Under the pieces are notes generated by a model, which saw only the letters and a list, made by a program, of their open reading frames with translations, searched no databases and was not told where the DNA came from. Both the position numbers and the translations under genes were made by a program. From an uncultured Tateyamaria sp. (GTDB lineage Bacteria > Pseudomonadota > Alphaproteobacteria > Rhodobacterales > Rhodobacteraceae), in assembly GCF_947496075.1 (NCBI RefSeq), contig NZ_CANMBJ010000001.1, positions 62,001 through 126,000 on the forward strand: a DNA stretch of 64,000 bases, read 5' to 3'. Shown in pieces: positions 35,030 through 43,295 of the stretch. The stretch's first letter is position 1. Each line of letters starts with the position of its first letter.

Positions 35030-35620
35030 CTAGAGCAGGAGGGGCGTTCGATCGCCAGAGGCAAATCGGCGCAGCACAGCCGGGTATAAAATGTGCTCTT
35101 GCTGCAGCACCCGGGCGGCCAAATCGTCCGGCGTATCGCCCGGTCGAACGGGCACACGCGCCTGTCCGAGAATCGGGCCATCATCCAGTTCAGGCGTGAC
35201 CAGATGCACGGTGCAGCCGTGTTCGGTATCGCCCGCCTCAAGCGCTCGGGCATGGGTGTGCAAACCACGGTACTTGGGCAGAAGTGAGGGATGAATGTTC
35301 AACATGCGCCCGCGCCATGGCGTCACGAAACCTGCCGTGAGCACGCGCATGAACCCGGCCAGGCAGATCAGGTCCAACTCAAAGGGATCAAGGGCTTCCG
35401 AGATCGCCGCCTCAAACCCGGCACGATCCTTTCCGAAAGGCCGGTGATCGACCACCACCGTGGCAAGCCCGGCGTCTTTCGCCCACGCGATACCACCAGC
35501 ATCGGCCTTGTTCGAAACAACGACGATCGGCGTGGCGGGATGCGACGCATCCATGTCCTCGACCAGCGCACGCATGTTTGATCCGCCACCCGAGACAAAG
35601 ATCCCGACACGTTTGTTCAA
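35030..35620 (-). CDS. purN: Phosphoribosylglycinamide formyltransferase
   Basis: 196 residues. It starts [20 protein letters not shown]. The catalytic Asn-His block is [22 protein letters not shown] and the catalytic Asp is in [13 protein letters not shown]. It transfers a formyl group from 10-formyl-THF to GAR in purine synthesis. Its ATG overlaps the purM stop (four bases), so purM-purN are coupled. Confidence 0.96.
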   Translation of the reverse strand: MNKRVGIFVSGGGSNMRALVEDMDASHPATPIVVVSNKADAGGIAWAKDAGLATVVVDHRPFGKDRAGFEAAISEALDPFELDLICLAGFMRVLTAGFVTPWRGRMLNIHPSLLPKYRGLHTHARALEAGDTEHGCTVHLVTPELDDGPILGQARVPVRPGDTPDDLAARVLQQEHILYPAVLRRFASGDRTPLLL

Positions 35621-36663
35621 AGAAGCGCCCCGGAGTAGCGCAAGCCCTGCCCTGCTTCGACCGCGCCGATCCGGATCACGACCTGCCCTTCGGCTTCGAG
35701 TGCGGCTGTCACATCGGCTTCAGAGGCCGGGTCCACAACCACAACCATCCCGATACCGGCGTTGAAGGTCTTGAGCATTTCGGCTTGATCCATGCCGCCT
35801 TGCGCCGCAAGCCATTGGAAGACCGATGGCAGTTCCCATGCGTCCAAATCCACATGCACAGCCATCCCCTCGGGCAGCACACGCGGCAGGTTTTCGGTCA
35901 GACCACCGCCGGTGATGTGGGCAAAGCCGTGCACGCCGCCCGCCTTGATCGCAGCCAGCGCAGCCTTCACATAAAGCCGCGTGGGCGTCAGCAGGGTCGT
36001 GCCAAGGCTTCCTTCGCCCCATGGGCAAGCATCGTCCCAGCCAAACCCAGAGGTTTCGACGATCTTGCGGACCAGCGAGTATCCGTTGGAATGAACACCG
36101 TCTGAGGCCAATCCCAAAAGCACATCGCCCTCGACCACGCCCGCTGGCAGGGCCGTACCCCGCTCCATTGCGCCAACGGAGAAACCGGCAAGATCAAAGT
36201 CACCCGCAGGATACATTCCCGGCATCTCTGCGGTCTCACCACCGATCAATGCGCATCCGGAGGCCTCACACCCCCGCGCAATACCTTCGATGATACGTGC
36301 TGCCTGATCGAGTTCCAGTTTGCCCGTGGCGAAGTAATCTAGAAAGAACAGCGGTTCCGCGCCCTGGCAGACCAGATCATTGACGCACATTGCCACCAGA
36401 TCGACACCCACGCCGTCCACGTTTCCGGTATCGATAGCGATCCGCAGCTTGGTCCCGACACCATCCGTGGCGGCCACCAGCACCGGATCGACAAAACCGG
36501 CAGCTTTCAGATCGAACAATCCCCCGAAGCCACCCAGCCCGGATGCAACCCCTGCCCGTTTCGTGGCTGCGGCAGCCGGTTTGATCCGCTCGACCAGAGC
36601 GTTGCCTGCGTCGATATCGACACCGGCCTGCGCATAGGTCAGTCCGTTCTTGTTACTGGTCAT
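35617..36663 (-). CDS. purM: Phosphoribosylformylglycinamidine cyclo-ligase
   Basis: 348 residues from the ATG at 36663, with GGAGA upstream; a Met two codons earlier is possible. AIR synthetase blocks are [60 protein letters not shown] and [13 protein letters not shown]. It closes the imidazole ring (FGAM to AIR). It is upstream of and overlapping purN, and divergent from the porin gene. Confidence 0.96.
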   Translation of the reverse strand: MTSNKNGLTYAQAGVDIDAGNALVERIKPAAAATKRAGVASGLGGFGGLFDLKAAGFVDPVLVAATDGVGTKLRIAIDTGNVDGVGVDLVAMCVNDLVCQGAEPLFFLDYFATGKLELDQAARIIEGIARGCEASGCALIGGETAEMPGMYPAGDFDLAGFSVGAMERGTALPAGVVEGDVLLGLASDGVHSNGYSLVRKIVETSGFGWDDACPWGEGSLGTTLLTPTRLYVKAALAAIKAGGVHGFAHITGGGLTENLPRVLPEGMAVHVDLDAWELPSVFQWLAAQGGMDQAEMLKTFNAGIGMVVVVDPASEADVTAALEAEGQVVIRIGAVEAGQGLRYSGALL

Positions 36664-36855
36664 TCTCAATCTCCCCGGGGGCTCGCCTGCCCCTTAACGT
36701 GAAGACAGGTGGCGTTGCAAAAGGAAATGCAGTTCTGCGCCGCTGCGCCGCGTTTCACGCGCCCCTCACAGTGCGTCACCCTCTCGTGACACCTCGTATT
36801 CGAGGCTGCGAGAACGTGACACAGTTCTTGCACCAACCACTCAAAGGACATCGCC

Positions 36856-37947
36856 ATGACGTTTCACCGCCTGCTCATTGGATCATCCATGACGGCGATC
36901 TCGCTTTCTGTGCCCGCTGCCCAGGCCGAGATTGTCGACGTTCAGGATGGCGGCTTCTCTTTCACCTTGGGTGGTCAGATCAACCGCGCCTTCCTGTTCA
37001 CGGATGACGGAGTAGAGAGCAACGAGTTCTTCGTGGACAACGACAACTCATCGACACGGTTGACCGCGCGGGCAGCTTACAGCTTCGGAAACTATATCGT
37101 CGGTGCCCTGGTAGAGTACGAGTTCGAGTTCTCCTCATCAAATTCCGTCAGCCAATTGAATTCGGACATCAGCTCATCCGTTTCCAACGAACGCAAGTTC
37201 GAGCTGTTTGCGAACACGCCCTACGGTAACTTCGCCTATGGACAAGGCGACGCTGCCTCGAACGGGATTTCAGAGATTGACCTGTCGGGAACAGCCCTTG
37301 GCAACTATTCCGACGTGGGCCTGATTGCGGGTGGCCAGATATTCCGCACGGCTACGGGTGGTTTTAGCGGCAACACTGTCGGCAGTTTCTTCTCCAACTT
37401 CGACGGTATCAGCAGGGTCGAACGTTTCCGCTACGACACGCCCACGTTTGGCGGTGGTTTCGTGGCGTCCGTTTCCTTCGGCGAAGACAGCAATAGCGAC
37501 ATTGCCATCCGTTACACCCAAACATTCGGCGATGTGCGTGTGCGTGGCGGTATTGCCTATGCCCAGATTGACGAGGTGGATCGGGTTGCGGGCTCAGTTT
37601 CGGCCTTTCACGATCCTACTGGCCTGAATGTCACCTTTGCATCCGGGACCGACGACCTGGATACAGCCGGTCGTGAAGACCCCGGCTTTAACTATGTGAA
37701 ACTGGGGTATCAGAAGCAGGATCTTCTGCCGTGGGGCAGCACGTCATTCGCTGTCGATTTCTATGATGGCAGCGATCAAGCGGTGAACGGCAGCGACTCT
37801 GAAAGCTACAGTATTTTCGCGGTGCAAAAGATCGATCGACTGAACACCGAGGTCTACGGCGGCTTCCGCACATTCAGCGCGGAAACGCCGACCGAATCCT
37901 TTCGGGATATCGACGCTGTCTTTATCGGTGCACGCTACCGGTTCTAA
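36856..37947 (+). CDS. Outer-membrane porin
   Basis: 363 residues. Signal peptide: residues 1-24, ending PAAQAEIVD. The mature protein is a series of amphipathic beta strands such as FTLGGQINRAFLF, RLTARAAYSFGNY and FRYDTPTFGGGFVASVSFG. It ends in the outer-membrane signature IGARYRF with a C-terminal Phe. It is rich in Ser, Asp and Gly with no Cys, typical of 16-stranded trimeric porins in Rhodobacterales. It passes small solutes; specificity is unknown. AAAGGA precedes the start. Confidence 0.88.
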   Translation: MTFHRLLIGSSMTAISLSVPAAQAEIVDVQDGGFSFTLGGQINRAFLFTDDGVESNEFFVDNDNSSTRLTARAAYSFGNYIVGALVEYEFEFSSSNSVSQLNSDISSSVSNERKFELFANTPYGNFAYGQGDAASNGISEIDLSGTALGNYSDVGLIAGGQIFRTATGGFSGNTVGSFFSNFDGISRVERFRYDTPTFGGGFVASVSFGEDSNSDIAIRYTQTFGDVRVRGGIAYAQIDEVDRVAGSVSAFHDPTGLNVTFASGTDDLDTAGREDPGFNYVKLGYQKQDLLPWGSTSFAVDFYDGSDQAVNGSDSESYSIFAVQKIDRLNTEVYGGFRTFSAETPTESFRDIDAVFIGARYRF

Positions 37948-37999
37948 GCCGTCGCCTGTCTTGACACCCGGGGTGGCGATGCTATCCCCGGGATCAGGC

Positions 38000-38076
38000 G
38001 GGCCTGTAGCTCAATTGGTTAGAGCAGAGCGCTCATAACGCTTTGGTTGCGGGTTCAAGTCCTGCCGGGCCTACCA
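38000..38076 (+). tRNA. tRNA with CAT anticodon, probably tRNA-Ile2 (lysidine type)
   Basis: A full 77-nt cloverleaf including encoded CCA. The acceptor GGGCCTG pairs with CGGGCCT, the anticodon stem is GAGCG/CGCTT and the anticodon CAT is at 38034-38036. The acceptor has C4-G69 and C5-G68. These pairs are present in the Ile2 tRNA recognised by TilS but not in elongator tRNA-Met, so Ile2 is more likely. A plain Met label remains possible. Confidence 0.9.
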
Positions 38077-38084
38077 ACCGCCCT

Positions 38085-38531
38085 TCATGCTTTGCGGACG
38101 TGCCAGCCGACCGTCATAGTGACAACCGTATCACCATCGTCGTCGCGGATATCAACATTGATGTCGAAGGCCGTCTTGCCCACTTCTTGCAGCTCCTTGA
38201 CCAGTTCCGGCCCCGGACGTTCGGTTTTGGCGTGGGCCTCAAGACGCCCCTTCGCGATCTTGACGTAAGAGATGTTGGCGCCGGATGCGACAGGCCGCGC
38301 CTGAAAGATCATGGGACCAAAAGCACCAGCAAGGGCAGCACCTGATGCGGCTTCGCCCAGGGTGAACATGGCCCCTGCATGCTGGCTCTGGATGTGGTTG
38401 GATGTTTCAGGCCGTTGGTCCAGTGCTGCGACACCAATACCGTCGCCAACTTCAAGCAGTTCAACCCCAACGTGGTTGGCAAAGGGCACCGCCTTGCCGA
38501 GTTGGTCGCGGATCATGTCATACGGTGTCAT
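38085..38531 (-). CDS. Hotdog-fold thioesterase-like protein (DUF4442)
   Basis: 148 residues. The hotdog-fold pattern includes VGVELLEVGDGIGVAALDQ, HAGAMFTLGEAASGAALAG (helix with the acidic position) and ANISYVKIAKGRLEAHAKTE. It is closest to the PaaI/DUF4442 group of acyl-CoA thioesterase-like proteins. The substrate is unknown. It sits next to the CAU tRNA and is a single gene upstream of a histidine kinase gene on the same strand. Confidence 0.75.
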   Translation of the reverse strand: MTPYDMIRDQLGKAVPFANHVGVELLEVGDGIGVAALDQRPETSNHIQSQHAGAMFTLGEAASGAALAGAFGPMIFQARPVASGANISYVKIAKGRLEAHAKTERPGPELVKELQEVGKTAFDINVDIRDDDGDTVVTMTVGWHVRKA

Positions 38532-38606
38532 TTCAGGCGCTCCTGCTGTGCTGTGTCGTCAATAAAACCGATCCGTCCTGCGCGGCAAGCGTGCCGCTGC
38601 GGCACG

Positions 38607-39926
38607 TCACCGGGCGATGACGATATCGGCACGCAGACCACCGAGCCGCTCGCTTTCGCCGAGGCGCAGCACGCCACCATGGGCGCGCGCAATGTCGGTG
38701 GCGATGGCCAATCCCAGCCCGACACTACCGCCTTTGTCCTGATTTCGCGACGGATCAAGACGGGTGAAGGGGCGCTGCGCATCAGCGCGGCGGTCTTCTG
38801 GAATGCCCGGACCATCATCTTCGACCCGGAAGCGCAGCGACTTATCGGTAAGTGCCACGCTGACCTCGGCGCGCCTGCCGTAGCGCACCGCGTTGCTGAT
38901 CAAGTTACCAAGCGCCCGGCGCATCGCTATCGGGCGCAGCATGACCGTGCCCTGCCCATTCACCTCGTGCAACGTCACCGGTTGATCACCCCGCTGCGCA
39001 TCTTCGACAAGTGTTTGGGCCAGTGCAATCGGATCTACCGCCTTTGGCTCGCTTTCCCCGTCGCCCTTCGCGAAGTCAAGAAACGCGTCGATCATGTTCT
39101 GCATGTCGTCGACATCCGCTTCCAAAGCGTCGCGCGTGTCGTCATCGACCATCGAAAGGGCCAATCGCATCCGCGTCAGAGGCGTGCGCAGATCATGGCT
39201 AACGCCTGACAACATGAGTGTCCGTGTCTCCATCTGCCTTTCGATCCTGTTGCGCATGTCGACAAAAGCAGTCCCGGCTGCCCGCAACTCAGTGGCACCC
39301 GCCGGTACATAGGCCAGATGACGTCCCCGGCCAAAAGCTTCGGCAGCCCTTGCAAGCCTCCGGATCGGGCGCAGCTGATTGCGCAGATAGATAAACGACA
39401 CAAAGGTCGTCAGGACCGAGAATACGACCATGTAGACCAGCAATTGGTGCGGGTTTCGGGCCGAAACGCGGCGTCTGTCAAAGGTGATGGAAACCGGCCC
39501 AGTCCCGCTTTCGACTGCAATCTGCACCAAACCGCTCCCGGACAGATCGAAGGAACGGATCGCTGGGATCGTCTCCCCCAGACGTCGGATCACAACACGC
39601 CCGGAAAAGTCATCCCAATCGCGTTGATTGGGCGCATCCAGCGCCTCCTCCGGAATACGCTGCACAATCATGGCCAGCGGACCGGTTGCATCTAGTACGG
39701 CCTGCGTCACATCGGCGTCAGGTGGCAGATCAGACAAAACGTTCAATACTAGGTTTATCTCGCGCTCGACCGTGTCAGCCATCTGAACCGTCACACCTTC
39801 GAAATGGCGCTGGGCGAAAAGGACAGACACGACAAGCTGCACGACCACAACCGGCAGAAGAAGGATCAGCGCGGCGCGCGCGTAGATGCCACGGGGCATA
39901 TAATGTTTGAGCCAGGCAAAGGACAT
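38607..39926 (-). CDS. EnvZ-like sensor histidine kinase
   Basis: 439 residues from the ATG at 39926 (MSFAWLKHYMPRG); the frame is open further upstream but would overlap the divergent MBL gene. It has two membrane helices (about 14-35 and 155-175) flanking a periplasmic domain, then HAMP. The H-box is GVSHDLRTPLTRMRL. ATP-binding boxes are NLISNAVRYG, EDDGPGIPEDRR and SVGLGLAIATDIAR. It resembles EnvZ-family kinases. No response regulator gene is adjacent within the window. Confidence 0.85.
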   Translation of the reverse strand: MSFAWLKHYMPRGIYARAALILLLPVVVVQLVVSVLFAQRHFEGVTVQMADTVEREINLVLNVLSDLPPDADVTQAVLDATGPLAMIVQRIPEEALDAPNQRDWDDFSGRVVIRRLGETIPAIRSFDLSGSGLVQIAVESGTGPVSITFDRRRVSARNPHQLLVYMVVFSVLTTFVSFIYLRNQLRPIRRLARAAEAFGRGRHLAYVPAGATELRAAGTAFVDMRNRIERQMETRTLMLSGVSHDLRTPLTRMRLALSMVDDDTRDALEADVDDMQNMIDAFLDFAKGDGESEPKAVDPIALAQTLVEDAQRGDQPVTLHEVNGQGTVMLRPIAMRRALGNLISNAVRYGRRAEVSVALTDKSLRFRVEDDGPGIPEDRRADAQRPFTRLDPSRNQDKGGSVGLGLAIATDIARAHGGVLRLGESERLGGLRADIVIAR

Positions 39927-39969
39927 GGCGTAAACCCTATCGAGCCGCGATCCCAGACGAAAGACCACC

Positions 39970-40890
39970 ATGCTGCCGTCAGACGATTTTGATCCACCCA
40001 TAGGTATCTCCGAAGTACTGGAACTCGGCCTGCGCCGCATCGTGGCACCAAATCCATCGCCGATGACCTATCGAGGCACAAACACTTACCTTGTGGGCAC
40101 AACCGCTCTGGCGGTGATCGACCCGGGCCCAGACAGCGCGGCGCACCTTGACGCGGTCATGGGAGCAATCGGTTCAGAACAATTTGTATCGCATATCATC
40201 GTGACACATGCACATCTGGATCATTCTCCCTTGGCTGCCCCCCTTTCCAAGGCCACAGGCGCACCCGTTCTCGCGTTTGGAACAGCAACGGATGGGCGAA
40301 GCAGCGTTATGCAAGGCTTAGCGGACAACGGGCTTGTAGGCGGAGGAGAGGGTGTCGATATCTCCTTTGCGCCCGACACCCGACTACGCGACGGGGATGT
40401 GATCAACGGCCCGGATTGGCACCTTGATGTCATTCACACACCGGGGCATCTCGGCAATCATATCTGCCTTGGGTTTGGCGATGCTTGCCTGACGGCGGAT
40501 CACGTCATGGGATGGGCCAGTTCACTGGTGTCTCCACCTGACGGCGATCTGACAGATTTCATGGCCTCCTGCGAAAAGCTGCGCAGGAGGCGTTGGCGCG
40601 TTTTCTATCCCGGGCATGGAGGCCCAGTGATCGACCCGACCGCACGGCTGGAATGGTTGATCGCGCATCGTCGCACCCGGGAAGCCGCCATTCTTGCGAC
40701 GCTTGACAAAGGGCCCGCCACCGCAGTGCAGATCGCCCAACTTGTCTATGTGGATACGCCCAAGGCTCTCTTGCCTGCTGCCACGCGCAACGTATTGGCT
40801 CATCTGATCGACCTGATGGGTCGATCAGAGATCGAAGCCAGCGATCCATTGGCACATGACACCCGTTTTGCACGCATTGGTGGAGTTTGA
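39970..40890 (+). CDS. MBL-fold metallo-hydrolase (LACTB2/glyoxalase II-like)
   Basis: 306 residues. The metal-binding motif is VTHAHLDHSPLA (HxHxDH). Further ligands are in IHTPGHLGNHICL and the Asp of LTADHVMGW, with YPGHGG later. The C-terminal 80 residues form a winged-helix-like domain, as in LACTB2-type nucleases and hydrolases. The substrate is unknown (thioester, RNA or lactone). It is divergent from the kinase gene, with only about 40 bases between starts. Confidence 0.85.
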   Translation: MLPSDDFDPPIGISEVLELGLRRIVAPNPSPMTYRGTNTYLVGTTALAVIDPGPDSAAHLDAVMGAIGSEQFVSHIIVTHAHLDHSPLAAPLSKATGAPVLAFGTATDGRSSVMQGLADNGLVGGGEGVDISFAPDTRLRDGDVINGPDWHLDVIHTPGHLGNHICLGFGDACLTADHVMGWASSLVSPPDGDLTDFMASCEKLRRRRWRVFYPGHGGPVIDPTARLEWLIAHRRTREAAILATLDKGPATAVQIAQLVYVDTPKALLPAATRNVLAHLIDLMGRSEIEASDPLAHDTRFARIGGV

Positions 40891-40960
40891 TTTTTTTGTT
40901 CACGGGCCTGCAAAACCCTCTGGACGACCTGAATCGGCCTTGCTATACGGCGCGAACCGT

Positions 40961-41035
40961 TCCGGCGTAGCTCAGCGGTAGAGCAGTTGACTGTTAATCA
41001 ATTGGTCGTAGGTTCGATCCCTACCGCCGGAGCCA
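40961..41035 (+). tRNA. tRNA-Asn (GTT), attachment site of the genomic island
   Basis: A 75-nt cloverleaf including CCA. The acceptor TCCGGCG pairs with CGCCGGA and the anticodon GTT is at 40993-40995. From the anticodon loop to the 3' end it also forms the left copy of the 46-bp direct repeat; the gene stays intact after integration. Confidence 0.97.
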
Positions 41036-41036
41036 A
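40991..41036 (+). repeat. attL: left 46-bp direct repeat
   Basis: Begins CTGTTAATCAATTGGTCG and ends CGCCGGAGCCAA. Identical over 46 bases to 54195-54240, with the match lost on both sides. It lies within tRNA-Asn, from the anticodon loop to just past the CCA. Confidence 0.95.
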
Positions 41037-41186
41037 AACAACCATTTATTGTCAATGACTTAAGCCTATTTTGACGCATCTCAAGATGGCTTTATCGTGT
41101 GTTCTCTGGTTCACTGAACCAGGTTGGTGTAACTCCCGCGCAACCCGTCGTTTCGGCCGACTTTGCTGACTTTGCGATATCGGTAC
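41037..41186. other. Left end of the island, non-coding
   Basis: 150 bases between attL and the 3' end of vsr. It contains the end-proximal 16-bp repeat listed separately and no open frame of note. Confidence 0.5.
41108..41123 (+). repeat. End-proximal 16-bp repeat, left copy
   Basis: GGTTCACTGAACCAGG. The core GGTTC-N3-GAACC is palindromic. It matches the right copy at 54086-54101 in 14 of 16 positions, same orientation, the two differences being in the centre. It is 71 bases inside attL. Confidence 0.6.
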
Positions 41187-41633
41187 CTACCCGCCAAACT
41201 CGATTTGGCGGCCTCCAGCACCGCGAATGAAATCTCCAACCTGTTCAATCAATTCGTCTCCAATGCGCGGCATTACTGCGCACTCCCACACAATCGCCGT
41301 ACGCCAGCCAAGGCTTAGCAGTTGTGCGACCGCCTTAGCGTCCCTTTCTACGTTTGCATCGAACTTCTGCGTCCAGAACTCGATGTTCGTAGCCGGCTTT
41401 GTAGCTTTGCGACAGCCCGGATGCCGATGCCAGAAGCACCCGTGCACGAAGATCACGGTTTGCCACTTTGGCAATACGATGTCAGGTGTGCCAGGCAAGC
41501 GTCGCGCATTGATACGAAAGCGGAATCCCGCACGATGCAACGCCTTTCTGAGGGACACCTCTGGCTTGGTGTTCCTGCCCCGAATGTTCGACATCATTCG
41601 GGATCTGGTTCGACTGTCAACGATGTCCGCCAT
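41187..41633 (-). CDS. vsr: Very short patch repair endonuclease (Vsr)
   Basis: 148 residues from the ATG at 41633 (MADIVDSRTRSRMMSNIRG). Vsr blocks include TKPEVSLRKALHRAGFRFR and RLPGTPDIVLPKWQTVIFVHGCFWHRHPGC, with the catalytic Asp and zinc-binding Cys/His. A C-terminal GWRTAIVWECAV strand follows. Vsr nicks beside T:G mismatches caused by deamination of 5-methylcytosine. Divergent pairing with the adjacent cytosine-5 methyltransferase (85 bases between starts) is the expected functional couple. Confidence 0.93.
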   Translation of the reverse strand: MADIVDSRTRSRMMSNIRGRNTKPEVSLRKALHRAGFRFRINARRLPGTPDIVLPKWQTVIFVHGCFWHRHPGCRKATKPATNIEFWTQKFDANVERDAKAVAQLLSLGWRTAIVWECAVMPRIGDELIEQVGDFIRGAGGRQIEFGG

Positions 41634-41718
41634 GCACGCGACATAACACTCTTGCTGGCAAATTCGAGCTTCAGCGTGACGCGAAACCTGGTACAAGGCC
41701 TATCTCAAGGGGACACGA

Positions 41719-43212
41719 ATGACAAAAGAGTTTGCCATCATAGATCTGTTCGCCGGCCCGGGTGGGTTGGGCGAAGGATTCTCTCGGGCAGGTCGGGATG
41801 CAGACACGCCCATGAAAATCCATCTTTCGGTGGAAATGGATGATCATGCTGTCCAGACACTCCGTCTTCGTGCGTTTCTACGCTCATTTCGCGAGTTTCC
41901 GATTGAATATTACAACGCCCTGAATTCCGGCAGTGCTCTACCGGATTGGGCCGAGCTTTATCCGACGATTTGGAAACACGCTGAGCGTGAGGTCAGGCAA
42001 AGGGTTCTTGGTGAGAAGGGCGTCTTCGAGGAACTGGCGGTTGAGCTCGATAGGGCTCGTGAAGCCTACAGCGGAAATACAATCCTGATCGGGGGCCCTC
42101 CCTGCCAAGCTTACTCGCTGGCTGGTCGGTCCAGAAATTCGGGAAAGGCAAACTACGTCCTCGAGGAAGACCACAGGCACTACCTGTACCGTGAGTATGT
42201 TAGAATTCTCCATCGGCTTCGCCCAGCTGCTTTCGTCATGGAAAACGTCAAAGGCATGCTCTCGAGCAAAGTGGATGGCGGTGGCATTTTCAGTCGTGTT
42301 CTGGACGATCTCGAAGCTGCCGGAGACGGCTATGTCCTCCTGCCACTGTCAAAGACAGCGCCGGAAGACGGCACTCGTGCACCCGCGCAAGACTTTCTCA
42401 TAAGTGCTGAGGATCATGGTGTTCCCCAGGCACGTCATCGCGTGATCGTCGTCGGCATCCGCAAGGATATGGCAGAGGGACTGCATCTCGAAGAACCGCT
42501 TCTTGGTCAACCTCAGGCACTGGTGAGTGTAGAACAGGCCATCGGCGACATACCGATTCTGCGAAGCGGCTTGAGCAAAGGCGACACAGTCGAAGCTTGG
42601 CAAAAGGCGCTACGTAACCAAGCGTCGGCGATTGCAGCCTCGGAAGCTGTACCGGCGGAGGTCAGGGAAATTGCACGTTCGATAGAAAAGGCAAACGAAT
42701 TGCCTTTCCAACGCGTCAGCAGCAGCAAGCAACGGCCAAACGGAATGCCTCGTCATTTGCGAGGCTGGTTTCCAGACGATGGCCTCAAGGCCTTGCTACA
42801 GCACGAAACCCGTGGCCACATTCCGGGTGATCTCGGCCGATATCTCTTTTCATCAGCTTTCAGCAGAGCTTTTGGCAAAGCTCCCAAGCTTGTCGAATTT
42901 CCCGAATTCCTCCAACCAATGCACCGCAACCGCAGCACCGGGAAATTCGCTGACCGGTTCCGCACCCAAGTAGCGGATCGACCATCAACTACGGTGACCA
43001 GCCACATTTCGAAAGACGGGCATTACTTCATACACCCGGATCCGCTACAGTGTCGTTCATTGACGGTTCGCGAGGCAGCCCGTCTCCAGACATTTCCGGA
43101 CAATTATTTCTTTTGCGGCCCGCGCACCAAGCAATATCATCAGGTGGGCAACGCGGTTCCCCCCTACCTCGCTTGGCAGATCGCAGAGTCCGTTCGAAAG
43201 CTGCTCGATTAG
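41719..43212 (+). CDS. DNA (cytosine-5) methyltransferase
   Basis: 497 residues. Motif I is IIDLFAGPGGLGEGF, motif IV GGPPCQAYSLAGR with the catalytic Cys129, motif VI FVMENVKGML, motif VIII QARHRVIVV and motif X QVGNAVPPYLAWQIAESV. The target-recognition region is about residues 260-420. The insertion after motif II (residues 50-115) is longer than in small enzymes. It methylates cytosine C5 in a DNA site that cannot be predicted here, presumably to mark self DNA for the neighbouring effector operon. Confidence 0.95.
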   Translation: MTKEFAIIDLFAGPGGLGEGFSRAGRDADTPMKIHLSVEMDDHAVQTLRLRAFLRSFREFPIEYYNALNSGSALPDWAELYPTIWKHAEREVRQRVLGEKGVFEELAVELDRAREAYSGNTILIGGPPCQAYSLAGRSRNSGKANYVLEEDHRHYLYREYVRILHRLRPAAFVMENVKGMLSSKVDGGGIFSRVLDDLEAAGDGYVLLPLSKTAPEDGTRAPAQDFLISAEDHGVPQARHRVIVVGIRKDMAEGLHLEEPLLGQPQALVSVEQAIGDIPILRSGLSKGDTVEAWQKALRNQASAIAASEAVPAEVREIARSIEKANELPFQRVSSSKQRPNGMPRHLRGWFPDDGLKALLQHETRGHIPGDLGRYLFSSAFSRAFGKAPKLVEFPEFLQPMHRNRSTGKFADRFRTQVADRPSTTVTSHISKDGHYFIHPDPLQCRSLTVREAARLQTFPDNYFFCGPRTKQYHQVGNAVPPYLAWQIAESVRKLLD

Positions 43213-43295
43213 AGGGCAGCTTTCTTAGGACAAGACGCTCTGTCGAAATGGCGAATTATCAGCCTTGATGCCGCGCTCAGAGGCGAGAACCCTCC

